A stretch of DNA of 64,000 nt from Streptomyces sp. A1277 (GTDB lineage Bacteria; Actinomycetota; Actinomycetes; Streptomycetales; Streptomycetaceae), in contig NZ_SSBI01000013.1 in NCBI RefSeq assembly GCF_004795015.1, positions 1 through 64,000 on the forward strand, written 5' to 3'. Position numbers and translations under genes: made by a program. A model generated the notes under the pieces. The model saw only the letters and a list, made by a program, of their open reading frames with translations, ran no database searches and was not told where the DNA came from. This document shows positions 1 through 7,786 of this stretch, piece after piece. The first letter of the stretch is position 1. The number at the start of each line of letters is the position of its first letter.

Positions 1-828
1 GCCCGGCCGGGACCGAGCGCCACCGGGGCCGCCACCCCGTCCGCCGACCCGGCGCCGCCCTCCCCCACCCGCTCCCCGTCGCCGTCGCCGTCGCCGTCGC
101 GCACGAGCGCCTCCCCGTCCGCCACGCGCTCGGTGCCGCCGCCCGCCCCCTCCGGGCCGCTGTCCGGGCGGACGGTCGTCATCGACCCCGGGCACAACCC
201 CCGCAACCACCTGCACACCGCCGAGATCAACCGCCAGGTGGACATCGGGACCGGGCACAAGGAGTGCGACACCACCGGAACCGCCACCAACGGGGGTTAC
301 GCGGAGGCGGAGTTCAACCTCGACGTCGCGCACCGGCTGCGGACGCTGCTGCGGGCCCAGGGCGCGACGGTGATCCTGACGTACGACGGGGACCGGGAGT
401 TCGGGCCGTGCGTGGACGAGCGGGCGCGCATCGGCAACAAGGCCCACGCGGACGCGGTGATCTCGATCCACGCGGACGGATCGGCCGCCGGCAACCGGGG
501 CTTCCACGTGATCCTTCCCGCATCGGTGCGCGGCGGGGGCGCGGACACCTCGAAGATCGTCGCGGCCTCCCGTGATCTCGGCACCCGTATCGCCGGACTG
601 TTCGTGCGCAGTACCGGAAGTTCCCCTTCCAATTACGTGGGCAGCAATACCGGTTTGGACGTACGCAAGGATCTCGGCGGACTGAATTTGTCGACCGTGC
701 CCAAAGTCTTCATCGAATGCGGCAATATGCGCGATCCCAAGGACGCCGCCCTGCTCACCAGCCCGGGTTGGCGCCAGAAGGCCGCGCAGGGCATCGCCGA
801 CGGCATCAGCAGCTACCTCGGGGGGTAA
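1..828 (+). CDS. N-acetylmuramoyl-L-alanine amidase (Amidase_3), 5' end outside window
   Basis: This is a zinc amidase that would cleave the bond between N-acetylmuramic acid and L-alanine in peptidoglycan, outside the membrane. The frame is open from base 1, so the start lies upstream; a GTG at 133 falls inside a Pro/Ser/Ala-rich linker and is not a convincing start. After the linker comes the Amidase_3 core: VVIDPGHNP (zinc-binding His), an AEAEFNLDVAHRL segment with the second metal ligand Glu, SIHADGS with a further His, and a late VFIECGNMRDPKDA segment carrying the catalytic Glu. The missing N-terminus probably holds a signal peptide or membrane anchor (inference). The family call is firm; the length cannot be judged. 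Confidence 0.9.
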   Translation, partial: ARPGPSATGAATPSADPAPPSPTRSPSPSPSPSRTSASPSATRSVPPPAPSGPLSGRTVVIDPGHNPRNHLHTAEINRQVDIGTGHKECDTTGTATNGGYAEAEFNLDVAHRLRTLLRAQGATVILTYDGDREFGPCVDERARIGNKAHADAVISIHADGSAAGNRGFHVILPASVRGGGADTSKIVAASRDLGTRIAGLFVRSTGSSPSNYVGSNTGLDVRKDLGGLNLSTVPKVFIECGNMRDPKDAALLTSPGWRQKAAQGIADGISSYLGG

Positions 829-1018
829 GCAAGGGGTGATTCTGCGATGAATTCGGGAGGATGTCCGCGCACCAACCGGGCAGGAACACAACCCGCCCGG
901 GCAGACGATAGATTCATCCGTACGATGGGGAGCCGTTCCCGAGCTTCGTGCCGTGCCCGCCGCAGACGCGGTGCCAGCGACGACCGCCCCGACGAGACGA
1001 CCGACTAAGGACCTTCAC

Positions 1019-1837
1019 GTGAATATCCGCTCCCTCACTCGAGGCGATGGCGTGGTGATCGGAGCAGCGGTCGTGCTGTTCATCGCCTCTTTCCTCGACT
1101 ACTTCGACTACGGAAGCACCAGCGTCGACCCGCCCAACTCCTGGGACTCCCTGGGCAATGGCATCGGTGTCTACATGGTCGGGGTGATCGGCGCAGCACT
1201 GATCGTGCTCTCCCGTTCGCAGCCGCAGCCGCGCAAGGTCCTCGGCCTCGACCTCGCCCAGTTCGGCGTCGCGGCCACGGTCTTCACGGCGTGGAACATG
1301 TTCTGGACGATCATCGACCTCGGCCAGATCGACGCCGGTGCCGGTCTGATCCTCGGCTTCATCGCCTCCCTGGTGCTGGCCGCGGGAGCGGTCGCCTCCC
1401 CGCTGGTCCCGGCCCTCAGGGCCCCGCTCGCGGGTGCCCCGAAGCCGCAGGCCGTACATCCGCCGTACGGTGGCCAGCCCGGCCAGGGCTACGGCTACCC
1501 GGGCGGTCCGCAGCCCGCCTTCGGCGGTCAGCCGGGCCAGCCCCAGCCGTACGCCGCCCCGCAGCACGCCGGTCAGCCCGACGCCCAGCAGGCGCAGGCC
1601 CCGGCCCCGCAGTCCCCGGCGGCCGGCGGGCAGTCCGGTGACTTCACCCCGTTCTGGTTCGCGGTGCCGGTGGCCCGCCAGCTGTACAACGAGGACGGTT
1701 CGCAGGCCCCGATCGCCGAGCTGGCGCCGGGCACCTGGTACCTCGCGGTCGAGCAGCGCGGTGCGGCCCTGATCGCCCAGACGCAGGACGGCCGTCGCGG
1801 CGTCCTCCAGGACACCACGGGCATCCAGCGCGGCTGA
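1019..1837 (+). CDS. four-helix membrane protein with Gly/Pro/Gln-rich tail, function unknown
   Basis: Predicted 272 residues. I chose the GTG at 1019 because AAGGA lies 8 bases upstream; a longer frame from 953 has no ribosome site. The first 140 residues hold about four hydrophobic helices, beginning VVIGAAVVLFIASFLDYF. A disordered Gly/Pro/Gln stretch follows (about residues 140-200, with GGQPGQ/GYPGG repeats). The last 70 residues form a compact domain (FTPFWFAVPVARQLYNEDG...) rich in beta structure that ends near GVLQDTTGIQRG. The tail could be a small extracytoplasmic or cytoplasmic sensor domain. I do not recognise a characterised homologue; it resembles DUF5336-type actinobacterial membrane proteins. 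A terminator follows directly, so it appears to be a single-gene unit. Confidence 0.8.
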   Translation: MNIRSLTRGDGVVIGAAVVLFIASFLDYFDYGSTSVDPPNSWDSLGNGIGVYMVGVIGAALIVLSRSQPQPRKVLGLDLAQFGVAATVFTAWNMFWTIIDLGQIDAGAGLILGFIASLVLAAGAVASPLVPALRAPLAGAPKPQAVHPPYGGQPGQGYGYPGGPQPAFGGQPGQPQPYAAPQHAGQPDAQQAQAPAPQSPAAGGQSGDFTPFWFAVPVARQLYNEDGSQAPIAELAPGTWYLAVEQRGAALIAQTQDGRRGVLQDTTGIQRG

Positions 1838-1853
1838 CGCCCCGCACGCAGGA

Positions 1854-1890
1854 CAGCGGCCCTCCGCCCCTTCCGGGCGGGGGGCCGCTG
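1854..1890 (+). terminator. GC-rich hairpin terminator
   Basis: The inverted arms CAGCGGCCCTCCGCCC and GGGCGGGGGGCCGCTG surround a short CTTCC loop, 17 bases after the stop of the preceding membrane-protein gene. There is no T tract, as is common for Streptomyces terminators. Confidence 0.75.
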
Positions 1891-1945
1891 CCGTACTCTC
1901 CCCGACGTACCTGATGCAACGTCAGAAAGTCGGGGAGGCAGCGGA

Positions 1946-2953
1946 ATGCGGCTCGGACTCGCTCTCGGTTACTGGGGCCGCGGCCCCGACCCGGCCCATC
2001 TGGAGCTGGCCCGGGCGGCGGAGGACCTGGGCTACACCTCGGTGTGGACGGCGGAGGCATGGGGCTCGGACGCCTTCACCCCGCTGACCTGGATCGCCGC
2101 CCACACCTCCCGCATCCGCCTGGGCACGGCCATCGCGCAGATGGCGGCCCGCTCCCCCACCGCGACCGCCATGCACGCGCTGACCCTCGACCACCTCTCC
2201 GGCGGCCGGATGATGCTCGGCCTCGGGCTTTCCGGCCCGCAGGTCGTGGAGGGCTGGTACGGGCGGCCGTTCCCGGCGAGCCCGCTCACCGCGACCCGCG
2301 AGTACGTGGACGTGGTGCGCCAGGTGCTCCGCCGCGAGGCCCCCGTCGAACTGGACGGCCGCTTCCACACCCACCCGTACCGGGGCCCGGGCGCCACCGG
2401 CCTCGGCAAGGCGCTGAAGCCGATCACGCATCCGCTGCGCGCCTCGCTCCCGGTGCTGCTGGGCGCGGAGGGGCCGGGGAACATCGCGCAGACCACCCGG
2501 ATCGCGGACGGCTGGCTGCCGCTGTACTGGTCGCCGACGCGCACCGATGTGTACGAGGCCGCGCTCGACGGCCTGCCCGAGGGCTTCATGGTCGCGCCGA
2601 TGGCACGGGCCCGGGTCTGCGACGACGTGGCGGAGGGGCTGCTGCCGGTGAAGGCGATGCTCGGCTTCTACATCGGCGGCATGGGCGCCGCCGCCCGCAA
2701 CTTCCACGCGGACCTGATGGCGCGGATGGGCTACGAACAGGAGGCGCGCCACATCCAGCGGCTGTTCCTCCAGGGCCGCGAGGAGGAGGCGGTGATGGCC
2801 GTGCCGGACGCGTTCGCCGACGAGATCTCGCTGGTCGGGCCGAGGGAGCGGATCGCGGAGCGGCTGGAGGCGTGGCGCGCGGGTCCGGTCACCGACCTGC
2901 TGGTGACGGCGCCCGACCCGCACACCCTGCGGGTGCTCGCAGAGCTCAACTAG
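1946..2953 (+). CDS. LLM-class (probably F420-dependent) oxidoreductase
   Basis: A 335-residue luciferase-like TIM-barrel oxidoreductase. GGGGAGG lies 9-10 bases before the ATG. The start MRLGLALGYWG, the AEAWGSDAFTPLTW segment, LDHLSGGRMMLGLGLSGPQ and VLLGAEGPGN are typical of the actinobacterial LLM subfamily that includes mycobacterial Rv3520c, a gene I associate with the cholesterol-degradation region (from memory, not checked). The likely cofactor is F420 or FMN; the substrate is unknown. It overlaps the convergent PHP gene by 8 bp at the 3' end. A short dyad, CTGATGCAACGTCAG, lies at 1911-1925 just upstream and could be an operator. The link to the KstR-like system elsewhere in this window is suggestive only, because no KstR motif is present here. 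Confidence 0.85.
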   Translation: MRLGLALGYWGRGPDPAHLELARAAEDLGYTSVWTAEAWGSDAFTPLTWIAAHTSRIRLGTAIAQMAARSPTATAMHALTLDHLSGGRMMLGLGLSGPQVVEGWYGRPFPASPLTATREYVDVVRQVLRREAPVELDGRFHTHPYRGPGATGLGKALKPITHPLRASLPVLLGAEGPGNIAQTTRIADGWLPLYWSPTRTDVYEAALDGLPEGFMVAPMARARVCDDVAEGLLPVKAMLGFYIGGMGAAARNFHADLMARMGYEQEARHIQRLFLQGREEEAVMAVPDAFADEISLVGPRERIAERLEAWRAGPVTDLLVTAPDPHTLRVLAELN

Positions 2954-3986
2954 CCGCGCGCTTGGGGACTTCGCCCTGACGGGTCCAGCGCAGGAGTTCG
3001 TCCGCCGACCAGGTGGTGACGACGCGTTCCGGCGGGACCCCGCACTCCTCGGCGCGGGCGCAGCCGTACGCCTGCCAGTCCAGCTGGCCCGGTGCGTGCG
3101 CGTCGGTGTCCACGGCGGACAGGGTGCCCGCCGCCACGGCCCGGCGCAGCAGCCGGCGGGGCGGGTCCAGCCGCTCGGGCCTGCTGTTGATCTCCACGGC
3201 CGTGCCCGACTCCGCGCAGGCGGCGAAGACCTCGTCCGCGTCGAACGTGGACTCGGGGCGGCCCCGTCCGGTGACCAGGCGGCCGGTGCAGTGGCCGAGG
3301 ACGTCGGCCTGCGGATGGCGGACGGCGGCGACCATGCGCCGGGTCATCGGTGCGGGGTCCATGCGGAGTTTGGAGTGGACGGACACCACGACGAGGTCCA
3401 CCTGTTCCAGCAGCTCCTCCTCCTGGTCGAGGGTGCCGTCGAGGTGGATGTCGCACTCGATACCGGTGAGCAGCCTGAACGGCGCCCAGCGCTCGTTGAG
3501 TTCGGCGATCTCGGCGAGCTGCCGGCGCAGCCGCTCGGGCGAGAGGCCGTTCGCGACGGTGAGCCGGGGCGAGTGGTCGGTGAGCACCGTCCAGTCGTGG
3601 CCCAGCTCCGCGGCCGCGCGGCCCATCTCCTCGATGGGGCTGCCGCCGTCCGACCAGTCGGAGTGCGTATGGCAGTCGCCGCGCAGCAGCGAGAGCAGGT
3701 GCTCGCCGCCCTTCGCGAGGGGCCCGGCGCCGCGCGCCTCGGACTCCAGCCGGTCCAGGTATCCGGGAGTCTCGCCGGCCACCGCCTCGCGGATGACCTC
3801 GGCGGTGCGGGGGCCGATGCCCTTGACCTGTTCCAGCGAGCCGTCCGCCACGCGCCGGCCGACCTCGCCGTCGTCCATCGCGGCGAGGGTGCGGGCGGCG
3901 GTGCGGAATGCCTGGACGCGGTAGGTGACCGCCTTGCCGCGCTCCAGCAGGAAGGCGATCCGCTCCAGGGCCCTGACCGGGTCCAT
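2946..3986 (-). CDS. PHP-domain phosphoesterase with N-terminal HhH domain (PolX-C-terminal type)
   Basis: Predicted 346 residues, starting at the ATG at 3986, which has GAGGAGG 6-7 bases upstream; a longer frame to 4058 lacks this. Residues 1-75 form the helix-hairpin-helix/8-kDa-like region of family X polymerases (LEQVKGIGPRTAEVIREA). Residues about 105-320 are a PHP domain with the metal-binding motifs GDCHTHSDWSDG, VLTDHS, GIECDI, VSVHS, VLGHCTG, EINSRPERLDP and DTDAHA. The polymerase catalytic palm is absent, so this is the freestanding PHP relative of PolX and not a polymerase. The likely activity is metal-dependent phosphoester hydrolysis, possibly a 3'-5' exonuclease or phosphatase in DNA repair (family knowledge). 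The metal ligands look intact. Confidence 0.9.
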   Translation of the reverse strand: MDPVRALERIAFLLERGKAVTYRVQAFRTAARTLAAMDDGEVGRRVADGSLEQVKGIGPRTAEVIREAVAGETPGYLDRLESEARGAGPLAKGGEHLLSLLRGDCHTHSDWSDGGSPIEEMGRAAAELGHDWTVLTDHSPRLTVANGLSPERLRRQLAEIAELNERWAPFRLLTGIECDIHLDGTLDQEEELLEQVDLVVVSVHSKLRMDPAPMTRRMVAAVRHPQADVLGHCTGRLVTGRGRPESTFDADEVFAACAESGTAVEINSRPERLDPPRRLLRRAVAAGTLSAVDTDAHAPGQLDWQAYGCARAEECGVPPERVVTTWSADELLRWTRQGEVPKRAAS

Positions 3987-4074
3987 GGCACCTCCTCGCG
4001 GGACGGGACGGTTGCGGCCGTCCGTCCAGCTTGGCCCAACGCCGCCCGGCCCGCACACCGGCGGCCGCCCGCGC

Positions 4075-4851
4075 TCAGCCGAAGGCCGTGCGCGCCAGCC
4101 AGAAGTCCAGCAGCCCGGCGTCGCCCAGCACCTCCACCCGGTCGCTGTCGGGGGCGAGGCGCCGGTTGAAGACCAGCATCAGGTCGGTGAGCGGCCCCCG
4201 CAGTGCCACGGTCGCCTTGCCGTGCGCCCGGCGCCAGGTGAAGCCGTCCTCACCCAGCTCGATCAGCCACTCGGCGTCGGGCACGTCGGTGGCGTGCAGG
4301 TGGAGGGAGCGGCCGGCGCCGCGCAGCTCCGCGCCCCGGGGGTCGCCCTGGGCCTGAGCGAAGGCGAGGATCTGCAGCCGCTCGTCGATCGTGTCCGCGG
4401 CCAGCTCCGGGGCGACCGTGTACGGGACCTTCGCGGCGAGGGCCGCGTCCGCCAGATGGACGACGGTCTCGATGGCCATGCGCCGCGCCCAGAAGCCGGC
4501 GCGCTGCTCCCGGACCCAGGACCACACCTCCGTCTGCGGACCCGCCTCCCGCAGTGCGGCGGCGGTCCCGGCCGCCCCGTCCGCGAGCCAGGCGTCGAGC
4601 GCGGCGGGGTCGTCGCCCTCGGGGGCGCGCGCCGGCACCTTCTCCGGGGCGACCGCCTCGGGGGCCCGGGTGCGGACGATCTCACCGGCCCAGCGCTGGG
4701 CGCGGCCGACGTGCAGGGCGAGTTCGCGCAGCGTCCAGTCGGGGCAGGTCGGTACGGTGGCGTCGAGGTCGGCGCCCATGAGCGTCGCCCTCAACTCGTC
4801 GGTCAGGCGGACGATTTCGTCGCAGTAGCGCTCATGCGTGAGTAGACCCAT
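4075..4851 (-). CDS. maleylpyruvate isomerase family mycothiol-dependent enzyme
   Basis: A 258-residue protein of the MDMPI/DinB-like family. The N-terminal four-helix bundle has the typical VPTCPDWTLRELALHVGRAQRW segment, whose His would ligate the metal, and the C-terminal region (TWRRAHGKATVALRGPLTDLMLVFNRR) is the SCP2-like lobe of actinobacterial members. Such enzymes use mycothiol as the thiol cofactor for isomerisation or detoxification; the substrate is not evident. A TAGGGT hexamer at about -14 and no clear ribosome site suggest a nearly leaderless message (inference). It stands alone between the PHP gene and a lipoprotein gene on the same strand, with gaps of 40-90 bp. Confidence 0.88.
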   Translation of the reverse strand: MGLLTHERYCDEIVRLTDELRATLMGADLDATVPTCPDWTLRELALHVGRAQRWAGEIVRTRAPEAVAPEKVPARAPEGDDPAALDAWLADGAAGTAAALREAGPQTEVWSWVREQRAGFWARRMAIETVVHLADAALAAKVPYTVAPELAADTIDERLQILAFAQAQGDPRGAELRGAGRSLHLHATDVPDAEWLIELGEDGFTWRRAHGKATVALRGPLTDLMLVFNRRLAPDSDRVEVLGDAGLLDFWLARTAFG

Positions 4852-4891
4852 GCCCGCACCCTAATGCGACGCCGGGGCCTCCCACATGCGG

Positions 4892-5446
4892 TTATCCGCC
4901 AAGCTGTGACGTGGACGGCACCTTGTCCTTCACTTCGGCGCCCGCGCTCTTCCCCGCGTCCTTGATGCCGTTGACGACGCTCTCGAAGGCGCCGATGTCG
5001 CCCGAACCCGCGTCGCCTTTACGGAGCTTGGTACCGAGGCCCTTGAGCGATTCGATGCCCGCGGTGAGCGGGGCGACGGCCTTCGACAGCAGCGGGTCGC
5101 CCTTGGCGTTGTCCGAGGCCGCCTTGAGCCGGTTGTAGGCGAAGCCGCCCGCGAGGCCCGCCTTGACGAGGGCGAAGGTGCGCCCGTCTGCGCCCTTCTT
5201 GAACTTCCCGGCCCGGTACGGCTTCACGATCCACTGGTACGTCGCGCCCGCCGCGAGCCCCGCGTTGGCGACGAACCGGGTCTTGGCGAACTTCTGCGCC
5301 TGGGCCGACGAGGTGCCGGTGGGCGACGCGGAACTGCTCGCGGCGCTGCCCTTGTCGTCGCTGCCGCATGCGGTGGCACCCACCAGCAGGGCGCAGGACA
5401 GCAGCAGCGCGGTCACCGTGCGGCGCAGCGGTACGGGTCGGGGCAC
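4892..5446 (-). CDS. putative lipoprotein, function unknown
   Basis: Predicted 184 residues from the GTG at 5446, which has GGGAGG 8 bases upstream. The N-terminus has two positive clusters and a hydrophobic core ending VGATAC, a slightly atypical lipobox, so the mature protein should be lipid-anchored at Cys about 25. A Ser/Thr/Ala spacer is followed by a domain with Tyr and aliphatic residues (TYQWIVKPYRAGKFKKG) and then helices ending in VKDKVPSTSQLGG. I recognise no family. A longer frame extends upstream to 5920 but has no start signal and would bury the signal peptide. Confidence 0.75.
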   Translation of the reverse strand: MPRPVPLRRTVTALLLSCALLVGATACGSDDKGSAASSSASPTGTSSAQAQKFAKTRFVANAGLAAGATYQWIVKPYRAGKFKKGADGRTFALVKAGLAGGFAYNRLKAASDNAKGDPLLSKAVAPLTAGIESLKGLGTKLRKGDAGSGDIGAFESVVNGIKDAGKSAGAEVKDKVPSTSQLGG

Positions 5447-5587
5447 GGCGGGCCTCCCTGGCCGGGCGGAGCACAACGGGTGCCGGGGCCCGGCACTCCC
5501 CCGCCAGGCTGGCTCCGGTCGCAGGGCCGCGCCAGCGCTGGGGGGCCGTACGTGTTTCGGCGGGGCGAAAGCGGCAACGCGGAGCCC

Positions 5588-5878
5588 ATGTCCTACAGCA
5601 GAGGCAACGGAAGCGTCACCGCAGCACGTGTCATCGCCGTAGTGGCCGACGTCATGGCCTTCATCATCGGCCTGTGGATCCTGATGTACCTGCTCGACGC
5701 GAACCGGGGCAACGAGCTGGTCGAGTTCGTGCGGCACACCGCACGCTGGCTCGCGGGCTGGTCGTACGACCTGTTCACGTTCGACCGGGCGTGGGCCAAT
5801 GTCGTCGCCGGCTACGGCCTCGCCGCCCTGGTGTACCTGTTCATCGGGCACGCCGTGGCGGGCCGCGTCCGGCGCTGA
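5588..5878 (+). CDS. small two-helix membrane protein, function unknown
   Basis: Predicted 96 residues from the ATG at 5588 (GGAG at 5581-5584). Hydrophobic helices lie at about residues 12-38 (VIAVVADVMAFIIGLWILMYLL) and 70-90 (VVAGYGLAALVYLFIGHAVAG), with an amphipathic loop (VRHTARWLAGWSYDLFTFD) between them. It is small, basic and short-looped, a type widely conserved in Streptomyces. It is divergent from the lipoprotein gene and convergent with the toroid gene, 19 bp away. I cannot assign a function. Confidence 0.75.
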   Translation: MSYSRGNGSVTAARVIAVVADVMAFIIGLWILMYLLDANRGNELVEFVRHTARWLAGWSYDLFTFDRAWANVVAGYGLAALVYLFIGHAVAGRVRR

Positions 5879-5897
5879 CGGAGCCTTTGGGAAGCCC

Positions 5898-6971
5898 TCA
5901 GCCGCAGCAGTCCGGCTCAAGGCCCTTCGGAAGCCGCTCGCCGCTGAAGACGGCGGTGGTCGCCTCGTCGCCCCCGAGCGCGGCCACCGCCAGCAGGAGC
6001 GAACCGGCGGTCCACGAGGTCTGCTCCTCGGGCCAGAACGCCCGGTTGCCCTCGAAGACGTACCCCGTCCAGTACATGCCGCCCTCGGCCCGCAGGTGCT
6101 GGATGGACTGGAGGATCTCCAGGGCCCGGTCCGACTCGCCCATCACCCAGAGGGCGAGGGCCAGTTCGCAGCTCTCGCCGCCGGTCACCCACGGGTTGGG
6201 CAGCACGCAGCGCACGCCGAGTCCCGGGACGACGAAGCGGTCCCAGCCCTCCTCGATCCGCTCCTTGGCCGCCGCGCCGGTGACGGCGCCGCCCAGGACC
6301 GGGTAGTACCAGTCCATCGAGTACGCGCCCTTGTCGAGGAAGCGCTCCGGATGGCTGCGGATCGCGTGGCCGAGCGCGCCGGTCGCCAACTCCCAGTCCG
6401 GCTGGGCCTCCTCGCGTCGTTCGGCGATGGCGAGCGCGCAGCGCAGCGCCTGGTGGATGGAGGAGGAGCCGGTCAGCAGCGCGTCCCTCACCGGGGTGCC
6501 GTCGGCCTCCCGCTTCCAGCCAATCTGGCCGCCGGGCTGCTGGAGCCGCAGGACGAACTCGACGGCCGCGTAGACCGTCGGCCACATCCGGTCGACGAAG
6601 GCGTCGTCGCCGGTGGCGAGGTAGTGGTGCCAGACGCCGACGGCCACGTAGGCGCAGAAGTTGGACTCCAGGCCGCGGTCGGTCGGCCGCAGCGGGTCGC
6701 CGTCGTGGTAGGCGGCGTACCAGGAGCCGTCCTCGTTCTGGTGGCGGGCCAGCCACTCGTAGGCGCGCTCCGCGGCGGCGTGCTCACCGGCCGCGTCCAG
6801 GGCCATGGCGGCCTCGGTGTGGTCCCACGGGTCGAGGTGGTGGCCCCGGAACCACGGGATCGCGCCGTCCGGGCGCTGCACGGCGAGCACGGCGGCGACG
6901 GTCTCGGCGGCCTGCGCGGCGGTGAGGACTCCGGGCAGGACGAGGTGTTCGGTCCGCTCGGGAAGGCTCAC
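5898..6971 (-). CDS. alpha/alpha-toroid protein (prenyltransferase/squalene-oxidase-repeat-like)
   Basis: Predicted 357 residues. The GTG at 6971 overlaps the stop of the upstream methyltransferase by 4 bp (GTGA), so translation is coupled. The sequence is a chain of helical repeats with aromatic turns (RPDGAIPWFRGHHLDPWDHTE, RHQNEDGSWYAAYHDG, QPGGQIGWKREADG, LRAEGGMYWTGYVFEGNR), the pattern of terpene cyclase-fold and GH-type alpha/alpha barrels. It lacks the DXDD or QW signatures of a true squalene cyclase. With its glycosyltransferase and methyltransferase neighbours, it may act on or bind a glycosylated lipid or small sugar (inference). It ends in an unusual ..PDCCG. The automatic 'prenyltransferase' label often given to this family should not be taken literally. 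Confidence 0.8.
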   Translation of the reverse strand: MSLPERTEHLVLPGVLTAAQAAETVAAVLAVQRPDGAIPWFRGHHLDPWDHTEAAMALDAAGEHAAAERAYEWLARHQNEDGSWYAAYHDGDPLRPTDRGLESNFCAYVAVGVWHHYLATGDDAFVDRMWPTVYAAVEFVLRLQQPGGQIGWKREADGTPVRDALLTGSSSIHQALRCALAIAERREEAQPDWELATGALGHAIRSHPERFLDKGAYSMDWYYPVLGGAVTGAAAKERIEEGWDRFVVPGLGVRCVLPNPWVTGGESCELALALWVMGESDRALEILQSIQHLRAEGGMYWTGYVFEGNRAFWPEEQTSWTAGSLLLAVAALGGDEATTAVFSGERLPKGLEPDCCG

Positions 6972-7717
6972 GCCTCGGCCTCGGCTGCGGCGGCGGCGAG
7001 GGGCAGGTGCGGCTTGGTCGCGTAGGCCACGAAGCTCTTGCCGACGACCGGGTTCAGCAGTTGCTCGGTGACCCGGGTGGCCAGCGGCTTCTTCATGATG
7101 TCCCAGACCAGCAGCTTGTGGTACGCCCGCACCGGCAGCGCTTTGTCGTTGTCGACGCCGAAGGCGCACTTGAGCCACCAGTACGGGGCGTGCAGGGCGT
7201 GGGCGTGGTGGGTGCCGTACGGCTTGAGGCCGGCGCCGCGCATCTTGCCGAGGAGTTCGTCGGCCTTGTAGATGCGGATGTGGCCGCCCTCGACCTCGTG
7301 GTAGGCGTCGGAGAGGGCCCAGCAGACCTTCTCGGGGCCGTAGCGCGGGACGGTGACGGCGATCCGGCCGCCGGGCCTGAGGACCCGGACCATCTCGGCG
7401 AGCACGCCCTTGTCGTCGGGGATGTGCTCCATGACCTCGGAGATGATCACGACGTCGAAGGACTCGTCGGGGAAGGGCAGGTTGAGCGCGTCGCCCTCCA
7501 TCGCGGTGGCGGTGGCGCCCTCGGGGGCCTCCCCGGCCTCCTTCATCGCGGCGAACCACTTGGCGACCTCGCGGATCTCCTCGCCGTTCTGGTCGAGGGC
7601 CACCACCTGGGCGCCGCGCCGGTAGCACTCGAAGGCGTGGCGTCCGGCGCCGCAGCCCAGGTCGAGCACTCGGTCGCCTGCGGCGAGCGGGAAGCGGGTG
7701 AAGTCCACGGTCAGCAC
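6968..7717 (-). CDS. class I SAM-dependent methyltransferase
   Basis: A 249-residue methyltransferase from a GTG start (AGCAGGC upstream). Motif I is VLDLGCGAGRHAFEC, followed by an acidic residue at VVALDQ (motif II), GDALNLPFPDESFDVVIISEVMEHI (motif III/IV) and EMVRVLRPGGRIAVTVP. These define the Methyltransf_11 fold. The C-terminal third (residues about 165-235) is a lid with many aromatic residues and likely sets the substrate. It is the middle gene of the operon 9118 to 5898 (glycosyltransferase, methyltransferase, toroid protein). The methyl acceptor is unknown; a sugar or lipid-linked sugar is the natural guess from context. Confidence 0.9.
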   Translation of the reverse strand: MLTVDFTRFPLAAGDRVLDLGCGAGRHAFECYRRGAQVVALDQNGEEIREVAKWFAAMKEAGEAPEGATATAMEGDALNLPFPDESFDVVIISEVMEHIPDDKGVLAEMVRVLRPGGRIAVTVPRYGPEKVCWALSDAYHEVEGGHIRIYKADELLGKMRGAGLKPYGTHHAHALHAPYWWLKCAFGVDNDKALPVRAYHKLLVWDIMKKPLATRVTEQLLNPVVGKSFVAYATKPHLPLAAAAAEAEA

Positions 7718-7786
7718 GAATGCCTGCTTTCGCGGTCGGGGTCGGGAGGGGGGCGGATGGTCAGGGGCCCGGCGGGCGGGCCGGGT